The notes: generated by a model from the letters alone, not told the origin. A DNA stretch of 64,000 nt from Chryseobacterium sp. CH21 (GCF_004119445.1 NZ_QICI01000019.1:33857-97856), one strand, 5' to 3'; positions 1-8,661 are shown, numbered from the stretch's first letter. Made by a program: numbers and translations.

Positions 1-467
1 AATTTTATAGACATCCAGATAATTGGAAATCACTAAAAATTTCACATCCTGCTTATTTTTCTCTAAATCCAGTTCGGAAAGCTGTTCACGAAGCCCCGCC
101 ATTTCAATAGATTTATTTACCAATCCTCCTTTGAAGATCAGCTGTGTTGCCTGTACTGCATACGAACTTCCATAATGCGGCATCGGAACATTTGTAGAAT
201 TCGAAAAGTCTTTGTCGATAGCAACAGCATCTCCTAAATAGAACTGACTTGTGGAAGCTGTGATCGTTGGAAGTTTCTGAAGCTTAACAACATTCGTATT
301 TTGTTTTGCAATACCAATGTTTTGGGCAGAAACCTTGAGCTGCTGGTGATTCTGAACAGCGAGTTCCGCTACCTCACCTGCGGTCATCTGCTTGATCTGT
401 TGTGAAAAAACAGCGCAGGAAAGACCGCTATCAGAACTGATAGTGCTGTTTTTACTTGTTTTGTCAT
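1..467 (-). CDS. TolC-family outer membrane efflux protein, 5' part, apparent frameshift
   Basis: This is the N-terminal part of a TolC-like channel of a tripartite efflux pump; the gene runs off the left edge. Minus-strand reading from about 403 gives a typical start of the mature protein (SQQIKQMTAGEVAELAVQNH) and then a continuous frame to position 1. The ATG at 467 opens a good signal peptide (MTKQVKTALSVLIAVFPALF), but that frame stops soon after. One extra base in the A6 run at 405-410 joins the two as ...ALFFSQQIKQM. The indel is therefore probably a sequencing undercall, although slippage inside a signal peptide could also switch a gene. The AraC regulator lies just upstream on the same strand, as is common for such pumps. 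Confidence 0.75.
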
Positions 468-487
468 TTTACCTTGTTTTACAGATG

Positions 488-527
488 CAAAGTTAGGTCA
501 ACAACAAAATCAATCAAATGTTTGATT
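488..527 (-). promoter_or_regulatory. Promoter of tolC-like gene with palindromic operator candidate
   Basis: On the minus strand TAACTTTG (488-495) matches the Bacteroidota -7 consensus TAnnTTTG. A TTG (515-517) lies 19 bp upstream as the -33 element. A perfect inverted repeat, AATCAAA-TG-TTTGATT (512-527), overlaps the -33 position. It is a plausible binding site for the neighbouring AraC-type regulator; that link is inference. Confidence 0.55.
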
Positions 528-556
528 TTTGGAAAAAGATGTTCAAATGTAATATT

Positions 557-1402
557 TTAGTTTTCAAACTGATGTCTGTACTGTGTAGGACTTACCTCCA
601 GATGTTTCTTAAAAAAGTGAGAAAACGAGTATTGATCGCTGAATCCGAGAATAGAAGAAACCTCCGAAACCGGTTTATTGGAAGAGTTTAAGAGTACTTT
701 TGCTTCATTAATCACAATTAAAGCAATGATCTGACTTGCAGACTTACCTGTAATGCTCTTCACAACAGAAGAAAGATGTCTGGTTGTAATGGATTGCCGC
801 TCGGCATAGAACTCAACAGTTCTCTCCATAAGATGATGCTCTGCAATATCGGTAAGAAATACAAATACAATTTCTTCCTGTCTGGACATCTGATTCATAG
901 AGCTGTTATCTTCCTTGGAAATAATTCCCGCCATCTGATAACAGAAAACAGAGAAAAGATGCTCTACCATTTCTTTTTTATAAAGCATTTCCGTCTCAGA
1001 ATCCAGAATATATTTCAGAAAATTGACACTTTTCCAGACGACTTCCATTTCTTCTTCTGGAAAAGGAACTCCTTTATTCATCTGCTGTCTGAAATAACGG
1101 TAAGTAATCAGGCGGTTAAATTTCAATGATAAAGCAGAGATAAATTCTCTTTTATAAGAAACCATCCTGGATTGAAAATCATCTGTCACAGATACTACTT
1201 CATAAATAGTTTGGGGGTCAGTAACCATAAACATATTGGCAGAAACCTCCAAATCACTGAAGTGCTGGCGAAGTTTTATAGTTCCTGATTTAATAAAAAT
1301 AAATGCCGGGTTTTCGGGACGGAAAGGTTTATCTACAGCGATTCTCTCGAAAATATTACGTTCCGTAAAAATATCAACGCCAAATTTTTCCAGGGGAGAC
1401 AT
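557..1402 (-). CDS. AraC-family transcriptional regulator
   Basis: This is a 281-residue DNA-binding regulator. The last ~100 residues form the AraC/XylS double helix-turn-helix, with the typical end SEVSSILGFSDQYSFSHFFK followed by SPTQYR. The N-terminal ~170 residues look like a cupin-type sensing domain (HFSDLEVSANMFMVTDP). It sits 90 bp upstream of the tolC-like gene on the same strand and divergently from the Mpo1-like gene. By analogy with other AraC-RND loci it probably controls the efflux operon. The inducer cannot be told from sequence. The frame is intact and the length is normal for the family. Confidence 0.85.
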   Translation of the reverse strand: MSPLEKFGVDIFTERNIFERIAVDKPFRPENPAFIFIKSGTIKLRQHFSDLEVSANMFMVTDPQTIYEVVSVTDDFQSRMVSYKREFISALSLKFNRLITYRYFRQQMNKGVPFPEEEMEVVWKSVNFLKYILDSETEMLYKKEMVEHLFSVFCYQMAGIISKEDNSSMNQMSRQEEIVFVFLTDIAEHHLMERTVEFYAERQSITTRHLSSVVKSITGKSASQIIALIVINEAKVLLNSSNKPVSEVSSILGFSDQYSFSHFFKKHLEVSPTQYRHQFEN

Positions 1403-1476
1403 AAGACAAATGTAAGCAATCTTACCAGTGATTACAAAATTTTATTATTTTAGCATTAATCCAATTTCCATTCAGC

Positions 1477-1950
1477 ATGAGAAAGGTTGATCTATTATTT
1501 GCCGAATACAGTAAAAGCCATAGAAACGCGACCAACAAGTTCATTCACTGGATTTGTGTGCCCTTAATTTTCTGGACAATTCTAGGCTTTACTTCCCTTA
1601 TTCCCTCCCCACATTTCTGTGCTTCCTATTTCGGATGTGCCAGTATCATAAGTATTGTGGTGATTATTCTGATCACACTGTTCTATATAAGACTCTCTTT
1701 TCTGATCGCTATCATGATGATTGTGATCATGCTTGTTATGGAGCATTTCATCTACGTTACCAATATCAGTATGGGAAGACAATCATGGATGGTTTATCTT
1801 TCTGTATTCATCATCACCTGGATTTTCCAGTTTATTGGTCATAAAATTGAAGGAAAAAAGCCAACTTTCCTTAAAGATCTACAGTTTCTACTCATTGGAC
1901 CGATATGGCTTTTAGGCTTTATTCTGAAAAAGGTAGGGATCAAATATTAA
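1477..1950 (+). CDS. Mpo1-like/DUF962 membrane protein
   Basis: This 157-residue integral membrane protein belongs to the DUF962 (YGL010w/Mpo1-like) family. The N-terminal signature is clear: MRKVDLLFAEYSKSHRNATN followed by KFIHWICVPLIFW, with the family's paired histidine positions (SH and IH). Four to five hydrophobic segments follow, with a second HKIE near residue 125. Yeast Mpo1 is an Fe-dependent dioxygenase of fatty-acid alpha-oxidation; the bacterial role is not established. The stop overlaps the convergent DUF2891 stop by 4 bp. A near-consensus -7 box (TATTTTAG, 1446-1453) lies upstream. Confidence 0.85.
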   Translation: MRKVDLLFAEYSKSHRNATNKFIHWICVPLIFWTILGFTSLIPSPHFCASYFGCASIISIVVIILITLFYIRLSFLIAIMMIVIMLVMEHFIYVTNISMGRQSWMVYLSVFIITWIFQFIGHKIEGKKPTFLKDLQFLLIGPIWLLGFILKKVGIKY

Positions 1951-3014
1951 TCTTCTAAAGCATATACTGCAAAACTGGCCAGCCAGTGATCTCCGCCATA
2001 ATTTCCTTGGAAAAGCAATGGTAATCCATTATTTAAAAATACATCTGCTGTTTTTCTGAAATCTTTTTTCAATGGATGATTGGCAGGAAGTGCATTGGAA
2101 ATTCCTTTCATACACCATGCTTTAGAAAAAGACAATCCTACAAGATGAACCGTCTGATAGTCACTCAGATCACTCACCACAGGGATTTTTTCAACATTTT
2201 CTAAACTTCTTTTTTCATAGAAAGCATTCAGCCATTGTACAAATTCTTTTTGAGGAAGAACTCTGCGCATCAGATCTGCAATTTCTAAACTTGGAGAAAA
2301 GAAATCTGATCCGTCCGGTTCCAGATAAGCAGGTGTTTTCTGATCTTTTAAGAAAAAGTATTTTGCCTTTTCCATCAGCTGGTTTTCAAACTCTTTATCT
2401 TTATTGGCTCTTGCCCAGTCTATAGCAAACGCCATGGCAAATGCAGTATTGGGATGAACTCCTGTTCTGTTGGGATACGTTTGTTTTGGAAGGTAGGTTT
2501 TCCAGGATTTCAGGATCTGGTCTGTAAGAGGTTTCAGATTTTGGTGCCATATTTTGGCTTTCGGATGATCCCAATTAGTCAATTCTTCATCCAGCTTTAA
2601 GATCCATGCCCATCCATAGGTTCTTTCAAAAGTTCCTGTTAACTGATATTTTGTAAAATAATCCGCTTCTGTCTGCAGTTTTTCTTTTTGAAATGATTCA
2701 TCCAGAATTTTCTCAATCTCTTTAGCATTAGACAGATCAGGTTTTGTTTTCAAAAGTCTTGTAAGCATCCAATGTCCATGAACAGAGCTATGCCAGTCAA
2801 AACATCCATAAAAACTAGGGTGAAGATCTTTGGGAGTCAAAGGAACTTCACCGGCATTATTGATGATATGAGCTGTTTTATTCGGATATTCCTGATTGAT
2901 ACAGTGAAGAGGTTTGTCGGACAATTTCATTGCCATTTCGTCTGTAAGTTTCGGGGCTTCCTGGGCATACATCAGAAATGGAGAAAACGCAAATGCTAAA
3001 AGACTTTTTTTCAT
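1947..3014 (-). CDS. DUF2891 family secreted protein
   Basis: This 355-residue protein has a short signal peptide (MKKSLLAFAFSPFLMYAQ, cleavage near residue 18). The body matches the DUF2891 family. Landmarks are HPSFYGCFDWHSSVHGHWML near residues 65-85, YGWAWILKLDEEL, NRTGVHPNTAFAMAFA and a GNYGGDHWLASFAVYAL end. The repeated aromatic and helical pattern suggests an alpha/alpha-toroid fold, as in glycosidase-like proteins. No enzyme activity is established for the family, so none is claimed. It is monocistronic and convergent with the Mpo1-like gene. It is probably periplasmic or outer-membrane associated. Confidence 0.8.
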   Translation of the reverse strand: MKKSLLAFAFSPFLMYAQEAPKLTDEMAMKLSDKPLHCINQEYPNKTAHIINNAGEVPLTPKDLHPSFYGCFDWHSSVHGHWMLTRLLKTKPDLSNAKEIEKILDESFQKEKLQTEADYFTKYQLTGTFERTYGWAWILKLDEELTNWDHPKAKIWHQNLKPLTDQILKSWKTYLPKQTYPNRTGVHPNTAFAMAFAIDWARANKDKEFENQLMEKAKYFFLKDQKTPAYLEPDGSDFFSPSLEIADLMRRVLPQKEFVQWLNAFYEKRSLENVEKIPVVSDLSDYQTVHLVGLSFSKAWCMKGISNALPANHPLKKDFRKTADVFLNNGLPLLFQGNYGGDHWLASFAVYALED

Positions 3015-3181
3015 GAATTAAAAATAGAAATAATTTACCAGTCTCAGCAATTTTTGAGGTGGGTTTTACAGCTATTTCCTCTACTTATTAAAACATTTTT
3101 CCGTATTTAAATTTTAAACAATCTTATAAACGCATTTTTGAGCACACTTTTTGATCACATCCATAAAAAACTAATTAACCC

Positions 3182-4075
3182 ATGAAAAAAATTATTTTTC
3201 TATTATCAAGTCTTATTTTAATCAACTGTAACAAATCAGGCGGTGAAAAACAGGAAGTGAAAGCTGACCTGATGGAAGTTATAACCGAAGATAAAACACC
3301 TTCTTCTGCAGCGGCACCTTTACCTCCACCCGCTTTTGTTTCTGAAAAACTGGCTTCTGATGAGAACGGAACCAACAAAGATGTTTATCCCCCAAAGAAA
3401 ACTGATACAATCTCCAAAAAAATCATTAAAAACGGAGATATGAAGATTCAGGTGGGTGATATTAAAAAGACACAGAATCAGGTCAATGAGATCATCAAAA
3501 AAAACAATGCTTATATCCAGAAAGAAGAGTTCCAAAATACGGATATGGATGATAATCTTACTCTGATCATCCGGGTGCCTCATAAAAATTTTGATGCATT
3601 GATCAACTCCTTTTCGAATGGTGTAGGAACTGTTTTGTCTAAAAACATTTCATCTAATGATGTTACAGAAGAATATACCGATATCGCCATAAAGCTGGCC
3701 AACAAAAAGATATATCTTGAAAAATACCGTGACATGCTTAAAAGTGCTGCTACCACAAAGGATATGCTGGAAATTCAGGAAAATATCCGCGAACTGGAAG
3801 ATGAGATAGATGTGGCTGAGGGCAGACTTCGTTTTATTGATGACCGAGTGAATTACAGTACTCTGAATTTAAACTTATACAAAGAGAAAGCAAGAAGCTC
3901 TACCACCTCAAAAATTGGTTTTGGAAGCCGTTTTATGGATTCTCTGACGGAAGGCTGGAACAGTTTTGTAAGCCTTCTTCTGGGATTGGTTTCGTTATGG
4001 CCTTTCTTTTTGCTGATTCCTGTTATTATTGTTCTTTGGAGAAAATGGAAATCGAAGAAGAAAGATCAGAATTAA
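3182..4075 (+). CDS. DUF4349 domain lipoprotein
   Basis: This 297-residue protein starts with a lipoprotein signal (MKKIIFLLSSLILINC; Cys near 16). A proline/alanine-rich linker (about 45-60) follows, then the DUF4349 domain (about 80-240), including IIKNGDMKIQVGDIKK and a coiled-coil stretch (ANKKIYLEKYRDMLKSA...LEDEIDVAEGRLRFID). The C-terminal end has one transmembrane helix (LLLGLVSLWPFFLLIPVIIV) and a basic tail. It would be lipidated and also span a membrane, which is usual for this family. Function is unknown. It is monocistronic with a strong terminator just downstream. Confidence 0.85.
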   Translation: MKKIIFLLSSLILINCNKSGGEKQEVKADLMEVITEDKTPSSAAAPLPPPAFVSEKLASDENGTNKDVYPPKKTDTISKKIIKNGDMKIQVGDIKKTQNQVNEIIKKNNAYIQKEEFQNTDMDDNLTLIIRVPHKNFDALINSFSNGVGTVLSKNISSNDVTEEYTDIAIKLANKKIYLEKYRDMLKSAATTKDMLEIQENIRELEDEIDVAEGRLRFIDDRVNYSTLNLNLYKEKARSSTTSKIGFGSRFMDSLTEGWNSFVSLLLGLVSLWPFFLLIPVIIVLWRKWKSKKKDQN

Positions 4076-4083
4076 TTTATTAA

Positions 4084-4112
4084 AAATCCGGGCATCTTCG
4101 ATGCCCGGATTT
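4084..4112 (+). terminator. Intrinsic terminator after DUF4349 gene
   Basis: A 10-bp perfect stem, TCCGGGCATC/GATGCCCGGA, with a 3-nt loop is flanked by A-run and T-run bases. It begins 9 bp after the stop codon. Confidence 0.85.
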
Positions 4113-4210
4113 CTACTGCATTATCAACAATTTATCCTGTTTCCAGTACTTGTTTACAATCAATAACAATGCAATAGTCTTGTTAACAGCTGTTAAATAT
4201 TTTTGAAAAT

Positions 4211-6298
4211 TTATTTTCTGATAGTTTTAGTCATACTGCTTCCATTTTTATAAAGAATCTTTACAAAATAGATTCCAGATTGAAGTCGGCTGATATTCAT
4301 GTTGTTTTGTCCCGGATTCATAAAAGTCATGATCTGAAGTCCGTGAGGAGTAATGACATCTACTCTGCTTATTTTATCATAATAGCTTTCAGGTACAAAA
4401 TTGATCATATGCTCAGATACGATGATTGAAAGATCATTTTCCTTGCTGGCAAGAACTGAAGCTTTACAAGCCTGCCCTTCATTACAGTCACTTACCACTT
4501 TCCAAACTGCATTATTTCCCGGTGCCTCACCTGGATTTGCATACCATTTGTTTTCCCAGATTTTGCAGGCATGGAATACTTTTGTTCCTGCTGTTGGATA
4601 CGTTTTTGCTGGGCTATATTCCTGCGCTCCACAATAGGTAACCGGACCGCTTGATTCACAACCAGGCCCTTCAGTACATGCACCGACTTCTTCCCATACC
4701 ATATCGGTTCCCGGCATTTCTCCCGGATTTGCATACCATTTGTTTTTCCAGATTTTGCAAGAGTAGAAAACTTTTACTCCGGCTGTAGGATATGCATTAG
4801 CAGCATTATATTGCTCTGCTCCGCAATAGGATTGTCCATTTCCTGGTGTAACTTTCTTCGTTCTGACTTTTAATTCATTGCTGGCATCAGAGAGCTGATC
4901 GTTCATGGCAACAGATCTCACGGTATAACGATATTCTGTGTCCTGCGCTAATCCTGTCCTTAAAAAGCTTGTCTGCACGGTTTCTCCTACTTTGATTCCA
5001 TTTTCAAAGATTTGGTAATTTTTGATTCCCTGTGAGTGGGTAGAAGCCATCCACATGAGTGAAACTGAGTTTTCAGTAACTCCCATTGCATGAAGGTCTG
5101 ATGGCGCACTCGGTTTTTCGGGATTACCTGGTGTAACTTTCTTCGTTCTGACTTTTAATTCATTACTGGCATCAGAGAGCTGATCGTTCATGGCAACAGA
5201 TCTTACAGTATAACGATATTCTGTGTCCTGCGATAATCCTGCCCTTAAAAAGCTTGTCTGTACGGTTTCTCCTACTTTGATTCCATTTTCAAAGATCTGA
5301 TAATTTTTGATTCCCTGTGAGTGGGTAGAAGCCATCCACATGAGTGAAACTGAGTTTTCAGTAACTCCCATCGAATGGAGATTGGATGGTGCAGTAGGTT
5401 TTTCAAGTGTTCCCTCACTGTTTGTTTTCACATTGAGTGGCGTGCTTTTTCCTGAAGTGAGCCCTGAAGAACCTTTCGCCTGTATTTCATATGTATAAAT
5501 CGTATTAGCAGCTAAACCAGTATCTTCAAATGAAACTCCGCTTACCTGTTGAATATTCTGCCCATTACGGAAAATAGTATAGGATGTTGCATCTGATTGT
5601 GGGTTCCAGCTTATTTTAGCAGAAGAACTTGTTACTCCTACTTGTGTTAATCCTGTAGGAGTCGCAGGTGCAGAAATTCCTGTTCCGGAAGTTACATTCA
5701 CATCAATTACATTATAAAATGCATTGGTAGTATCTGCTACATCCCAAACAGCTAAAATAATATGATAACCTGTACGGTTAGCAGGAACAGTAATCTGATG
5801 GGAAACATTATCCTGTGGTGGTGTTCCGTTGTGTGTGACTGTACCAATAAGCTCAAGATCCTGTCGGGAAAGAGGCTTATTAGGGTTCCAGCCCTGCTTT
5901 GTCATATAGTAATGCCATTTAGCAGTGGCATGATACGCCAGATATTTCCAGATAAAGGAGTTTACCCCTGTGGAAATATTGGTTTTCTTCCAGCGGTCAG
6001 CAGTCTGGATATCCAGTGTAGTATCTCCACCTATACTTCCATTAGCTGAAGCGATCTTTCCGTCTGCCGGACCCAATGCAGGAAAACCTTTTGGAGCTTC
6101 CAGAGATCCGGGCTCATTAATAATAGATCCATAGATGTTAAGTGCTGCAGAATAACCAAGTGTAGCCTTATCGAGGCTTCCCTGATATCCCCTTGATGCA
6201 GGACTTAGTACATATCCGTGTGCGGACAAATGAATTAACGAAGGTACCAGTATGGCCAACATGAGCAATACCGGAAAAAAAATTTTACGTGTAATCAT
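4211..6298 (-). CDS. AA10 lytic polysaccharide monooxygenase with FnIII and chitin-binding modules, T9SS cargo
   Basis: This 695-residue secreted enzyme is predicted to cleave crystalline chitin oxidatively. Order: signal peptide 1-26; AA10 domain about 27-205; three fibronectin III modules (about 207-296, 297-391, 392-486); two CBM5/12-type chitin-binding modules (about 490-545 and 550-605, each YCGA...CKIW.NKWYANPGE); and a type IX sorting domain (about 620-695, NMNISRLQSGIYFVKILYK). The copper histidine brace is visible: His27 becomes the mature N-terminus (SA|HGYVLSP) and His123 lies in KYLAYHATAKWHYY. The motif AVWDVADTTNAFY is typical of CBP21-like enzymes. FnIII-2 and -3 are almost identical. 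It is monocistronic. Type IX export fits the porT gene at 38 kb. Confidence 0.93.
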   Translation of the reverse strand: MITRKIFFPVLLMLAILVPSLIHLSAHGYVLSPASRGYQGSLDKATLGYSAALNIYGSIINEPGSLEAPKGFPALGPADGKIASANGSIGGDTTLDIQTADRWKKTNISTGVNSFIWKYLAYHATAKWHYYMTKQGWNPNKPLSRQDLELIGTVTHNGTPPQDNVSHQITVPANRTGYHIILAVWDVADTTNAFYNVIDVNVTSGTGISAPATPTGLTQVGVTSSSAKISWNPQSDATSYTIFRNGQNIQQVSGVSFEDTGLAANTIYTYEIQAKGSSGLTSGKSTPLNVKTNSEGTLEKPTAPSNLHSMGVTENSVSLMWMASTHSQGIKNYQIFENGIKVGETVQTSFLRAGLSQDTEYRYTVRSVAMNDQLSDASNELKVRTKKVTPGNPEKPSAPSDLHAMGVTENSVSLMWMASTHSQGIKNYQIFENGIKVGETVQTSFLRTGLAQDTEYRYTVRSVAMNDQLSDASNELKVRTKKVTPGNGQSYCGAEQYNAANAYPTAGVKVFYSCKIWKNKWYANPGEMPGTDMVWEEVGACTEGPGCESSGPVTYCGAQEYSPAKTYPTAGTKVFHACKIWENKWYANPGEAPGNNAVWKVVSDCNEGQACKASVLASKENDLSIIVSEHMINFVPESYYDKISRVDVITPHGLQIMTFMNPGQNNMNISRLQSGIYFVKILYKNGSSMTKTIRK
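4842..5411 (-). repeat. Tandem 285-bp duplication encoding FnIII modules 2 and 3
   Basis: Two adjacent 285-bp units (4842-5126 and 5127-5411) are nearly identical at DNA level. Each encodes one 95-residue fibronectin III module of the LPMO. The few differences indicate a recent duplication or ongoing gene conversion. Copy number could change by recombination. Confidence 0.9.
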
Positions 6299-6850
6299 AA
6301 TTTAAGATTTGATGTTAATTATATTAGATCAATTTTATATAAAACTAATTTTTAAACCATTATAATCTCAATAACTAAAGAAACACAAAGTGTCTTAGCT
6401 TAAGTCACTAAATAATTGATGTTACTGAAATTTTAATAAGAAACTTATTTACACTTTTATATTTTAAAACATTAAGATTGTATTAAGCTGATGAGAGTAT
6501 TAAGATAAGTTTCGTTTTAAGCCAAATAATCAAAATGATTCATCTTAACTATACTTTACTTCTTAATGGTTTTACTTTTTTAAGTTTAAATAGCTTCGAG
6601 GGTAAAATTAAATAAATAAACCAGCTGATATTTCAAATTAAAACTTGTAGTAATTGTTTATAACACTTATTAATATCTTAATAATAATATATTAAAGCAT
6701 AAAAATAGAAAAAATAAATTACTTTAATCACAAATAGTTGAAATAAATTTCACCTTAATCAACCTTAAACATTATGAAAATAGAGAATGAAAATATAAGA
6801 TGCTTACAATTCTATAATTTGAATAGAATTATTGAAAACGCTTGTATATC
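6299..6850. other. AT-rich intergenic region
   Basis: This non-coding stretch lies between the LPMO start and the rsmI-like operon end. It contains a ~120-bp palindromic repeat (6468-6592, listed separately). A possible 29-codon ORF on the plus strand (6774-6863, starting MKIENENIRC) has no clear ribosome-binding site and no recognised product. No consensus promoter for the LPMO gene was found in the first 100 bp. Confidence 0.5.
6468..6592. repeat. Dispersed ~120-bp palindromic intergenic repeat, copy 1
   Basis: This copy starts CATTAAGATTGTATTAAG and ends CTTCTTAATGGTTTTA, so the termini are inverted. The internal landmark is TTAAGATAAGTTTCGTTTTAA. A second copy lies at 15738-15856 with the same order of blocks. 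It has no coding capacity and is MITE-like or an RNA-level element; its nature is unproven. Confidence 0.6.
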
Positions 6851-6885
6851 AAAAAAAAACTGAGAGAATTAATCATTCTCCCAGC
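6851..6885 (-). terminator. Terminator of the phosphatase/DUF4440/rsmI-like operon
   Basis: On the minus strand a CTGGGAGAAT...ATTCTCTCAG hairpin is followed by nine T residues. It begins 38 bp after the stop of the last gene of the operon. Confidence 0.8.
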
Positions 6886-6923
6886 CTGTATATATTAAAA
6901 AAGACTTATAAAAGGAATAGAAA

Positions 6924-7622
6924 TTACTTCCCAAGTACAAATACTGCAGGAATTTTATGAAGTTCCGGCTTTTGTTTTTGCCAGTCTTTTATGGTTTTTG
7001 TCTTGATAAATTCATGTTCAGGATCATTGATATTAGCAGCAATACAAAGCTTTGTATTCGGCGATAAAAACTTGCACAAATCTTCAAAAAGCTGATTATT
7101 CCTATACGGTGTTTCCATGAAAATCTGTGAGTATCCTGTTTTCTGAACAAGACTTTCAAGATTCATAATATGTTTCTTTTTCTCTCCTTTATCAATAGGA
7201 AGATAGCCATGGAAGGTGAATTCCTGCCCGTTGAATCCACTGGAAATCAAAGCCAAGATAATGGATGAAGGCCCTGAAATTGGGATCACTCTGATATTTT
7301 TCTCATGACACCATTTCACAATCAGGTTTCCGGGGTCTGCAATACATGGTAATCCGGCTTCTGACAGCAATCCAAAATCCTGCCCTTTCATCATCAACTC
7401 CTGAGCATCTTTGATATCTGCATTTTCTGTGTATTTATCCAATAGGAATAACTTCAGATCTGCCTGCTTTTTTTCGGGAGCAAAAAATTTCACAACCTTT
7501 CGTGCTGTTTTTTCATTTTCCACGAAGAAATAATCAGTCTGCATGATATAATCTTTCAAAACAGGTGAAAAGTGGTTGATAGAAGTATTTTCTGATAAGT
7601 AAGCAGGGAGTAAAAAAAGCAT
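6924..7622 (-). CDS. RsmI-like tetrapyrrole methylase-fold SAM-dependent methyltransferase
   Basis: This 232-residue protein of the tetrapyrrole methylase superfamily is closest to RsmI, which 2'-O-methylates C1402 of 16S rRNA. Diagnostic blocks are DYFFVENEKTARKVVKFF (about 30-47), LLSEAGLPCIADPGN (about 85-99), PISGPSSIILALISSGF and FHGYLP with METPYRNNQL. It is shorter than E. coli RsmI (286 residues) and lacks the C-terminal extension. Flavobacteria often carry such a short paralogue beside a canonical rsmI, so the exact substrate is uncertain. It is the last gene of a three-gene operon, 4 bp after the DUF4440 gene. Confidence 0.85.
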   Translation of the reverse strand: MLFLLPAYLSENTSINHFSPVLKDYIMQTDYFFVENEKTARKVVKFFAPEKKQADLKLFLLDKYTENADIKDAQELMMKGQDFGLLSEAGLPCIADPGNLIVKWCHEKNIRVIPISGPSSIILALISSGFNGQEFTFHGYLPIDKGEKKKHIMNLESLVQKTGYSQIFMETPYRNNQLFEDLCKFLSPNTKLCIAANINDPEHEFIKTKTIKDWQKQKPELHKIPAVFVLGK

Positions 7623-7626
7623 TGTA

Positions 7627-8127
7627 TTATTTTTTAGTTCTTTCGTTTAATGTAGGTTGTGGGAAGTATTTTGTCAAATCCATAGAAAAGCTAACGGAAG
7701 TAATTTTCCAGGTTCCGTTGATCTTCATTAATGTCCAGATCTCCTTTCCCCAGTTTTCCATTTTACCATCGTACCAAAAACTGTAATCGAAATTGGCAGA
7801 AGCTATTGCTCCATCTTCCACAATCTTAATATTGTCAAATTTTTCTTCAGATTTATCATCTTTAAAACTTTTGATAAAAGCTTTATAATCATCTGCAAAG
7901 TACACATCTGCTTTAGGATTTTTCTCCAGACGCTTGGCCTGGGTTCTGTCTTTATAAATTCCGGTCCAGAGCACAGGTTCCTGGAATAATGAGAGATATT
8001 TGGCTTCATCTCTGGATTTGATACACCCCATGAAGTCATCCATTACCTTACGGATTTCTGTTTCATCCTTGGTTTGGGCAAAGAAGAAGTTAACGCTTAA
8101 TAAAAACAGTAAAAACAGCTTTTTCAT
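7627..8127 (-). CDS. Secreted SnoaL/DUF4440-like protein
   Basis: This 166-residue exported protein has signal peptide MKKLFLLFLLSVNFFFAQ. The rest has the NTF2-like fold pattern of SnoaL/DUF4440 proteins: an N-terminal helix (ETEIRKVMDDFMGCIKSRDE), then W-rich strands (NFDYSFWYDGKMENWGKEIW) ending in INGTWKITSVSFS. Such domains bind small ligands or act as isomerases, but no catalytic residue can be assigned here. It is the middle gene between the phosphatase (5 bp upstream) and the rsmI-like gene (4 bp downstream), so all three are probably cotranscribed. Being exported, it is unlikely to act with the two cytosolic partners. Confidence 0.75.
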   Translation of the reverse strand: MKKLFLLFLLSVNFFFAQTKDETEIRKVMDDFMGCIKSRDEAKYLSLFQEPVLWTGIYKDRTQAKRLEKNPKADVYFADDYKAFIKSFKDDKSEEKFDNIKIVEDGAIASANFDYSFWYDGKMENWGKEIWTLMKINGTWKITSVSFSMDLTKYFPQPTLNERTKK

Positions 8128-8132
8128 GATTA

Positions 8133-8582
8133 TTATTGTGATATTTGATTTTTGATAGCATCACATCCTTTATCTAAAAGCTGGAAAACCTTTTCAAAAT
8201 CTTTCATATCTCCCCAATAAGGATCAGGAACCTCAGCATTTTTGTGATCGCCTAATACTTCTAAAAACAAGGATACTTTTTGGCGTTCTTCTTCATTTTT
8301 AGTTTTAGAAATAACATCTTCTAATACATCAATATCCATACAATAGATCTTATCAAAAGTTTCAAAATCTTTTCTGGTGATAGGTCTAGATTTTTGCCTG
8401 GATATATCAATATCATGATTAGACGCGGTTTTAATGGCTCTCTTATCAGGATGTTCACCTTCATGCATTGAAATTGTTCCGGCAGAATCTACCGTATAAT
8501 GGTCCGGTAGTTTTGCTTTCATAATACCTTCTGCCAAAGGGCTTCTGCATATATTTCCCAGACAAACCATTAATATTTTCAT
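8133..8582 (-). CDS. Low molecular weight protein-tyrosine phosphatase
   Basis: This 149-residue phosphatase hydrolyses phosphotyrosine (or related phospho-residues) in the cytosol. The P-loop VCLGNICRSPLAEG carries the nucleophile Cys7 and Arg13 near the N-terminus. The general-acid motif DPYWGD lies at about residues 120-125, as expected for the family. The length is typical. It is the first gene of the operon with the DUF4440 and rsmI-like genes. The minus-strand -7 box TAGTTTTG (8618-8625) lies 36 bp upstream. No tyrosine kinase gene is adjacent, so the substrate is open. Confidence 0.9.
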   Translation of the reverse strand: MKILMVCLGNICRSPLAEGIMKAKLPDHYTVDSAGTISMHEGEHPDKRAIKTASNHDIDISRQKSRPITRKDFETFDKIYCMDIDVLEDVISKTKNEEERQKVSLFLEVLGDHKNAEVPDPYWGDMKDFEKVFQLLDKGCDAIKNQISQ

Positions 8583-8617
8583 ATTCTGTTTTATTTAAAA
8601 AGAATCTTTTGCCACAA

Positions 8618-8625
8618 CAAAACTA
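8618..8625 (-). promoter_or_regulatory. -7 element for phosphatase operon
   Basis: On the minus strand TAGTTTTG matches TAnnTTTG exactly. Transcription would start near 8612, leaving a ~30-nt leader before the ATG at 8582. Confidence 0.5.
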
Positions 8626-8628
8626 AAT

Positions 8629-8661
8629 AAAAAATGAAGAATAAAACTATCCTTCATTTTA
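8629..8661 (-). terminator. Terminator downstream of dnaA
   Basis: AATGAAG and CTTCATT arms surround a 13-nt loop and are followed on the minus strand by a T-rich run. It starts 23 bp past the dnaA stop. Confidence 0.6.

Noticed and set aside
6774..6863. 29-codon ORF on the plus strand
   Set aside because: No ribosome-binding site, promoter or family; its 3' end overlaps the terminator of the opposing operon.
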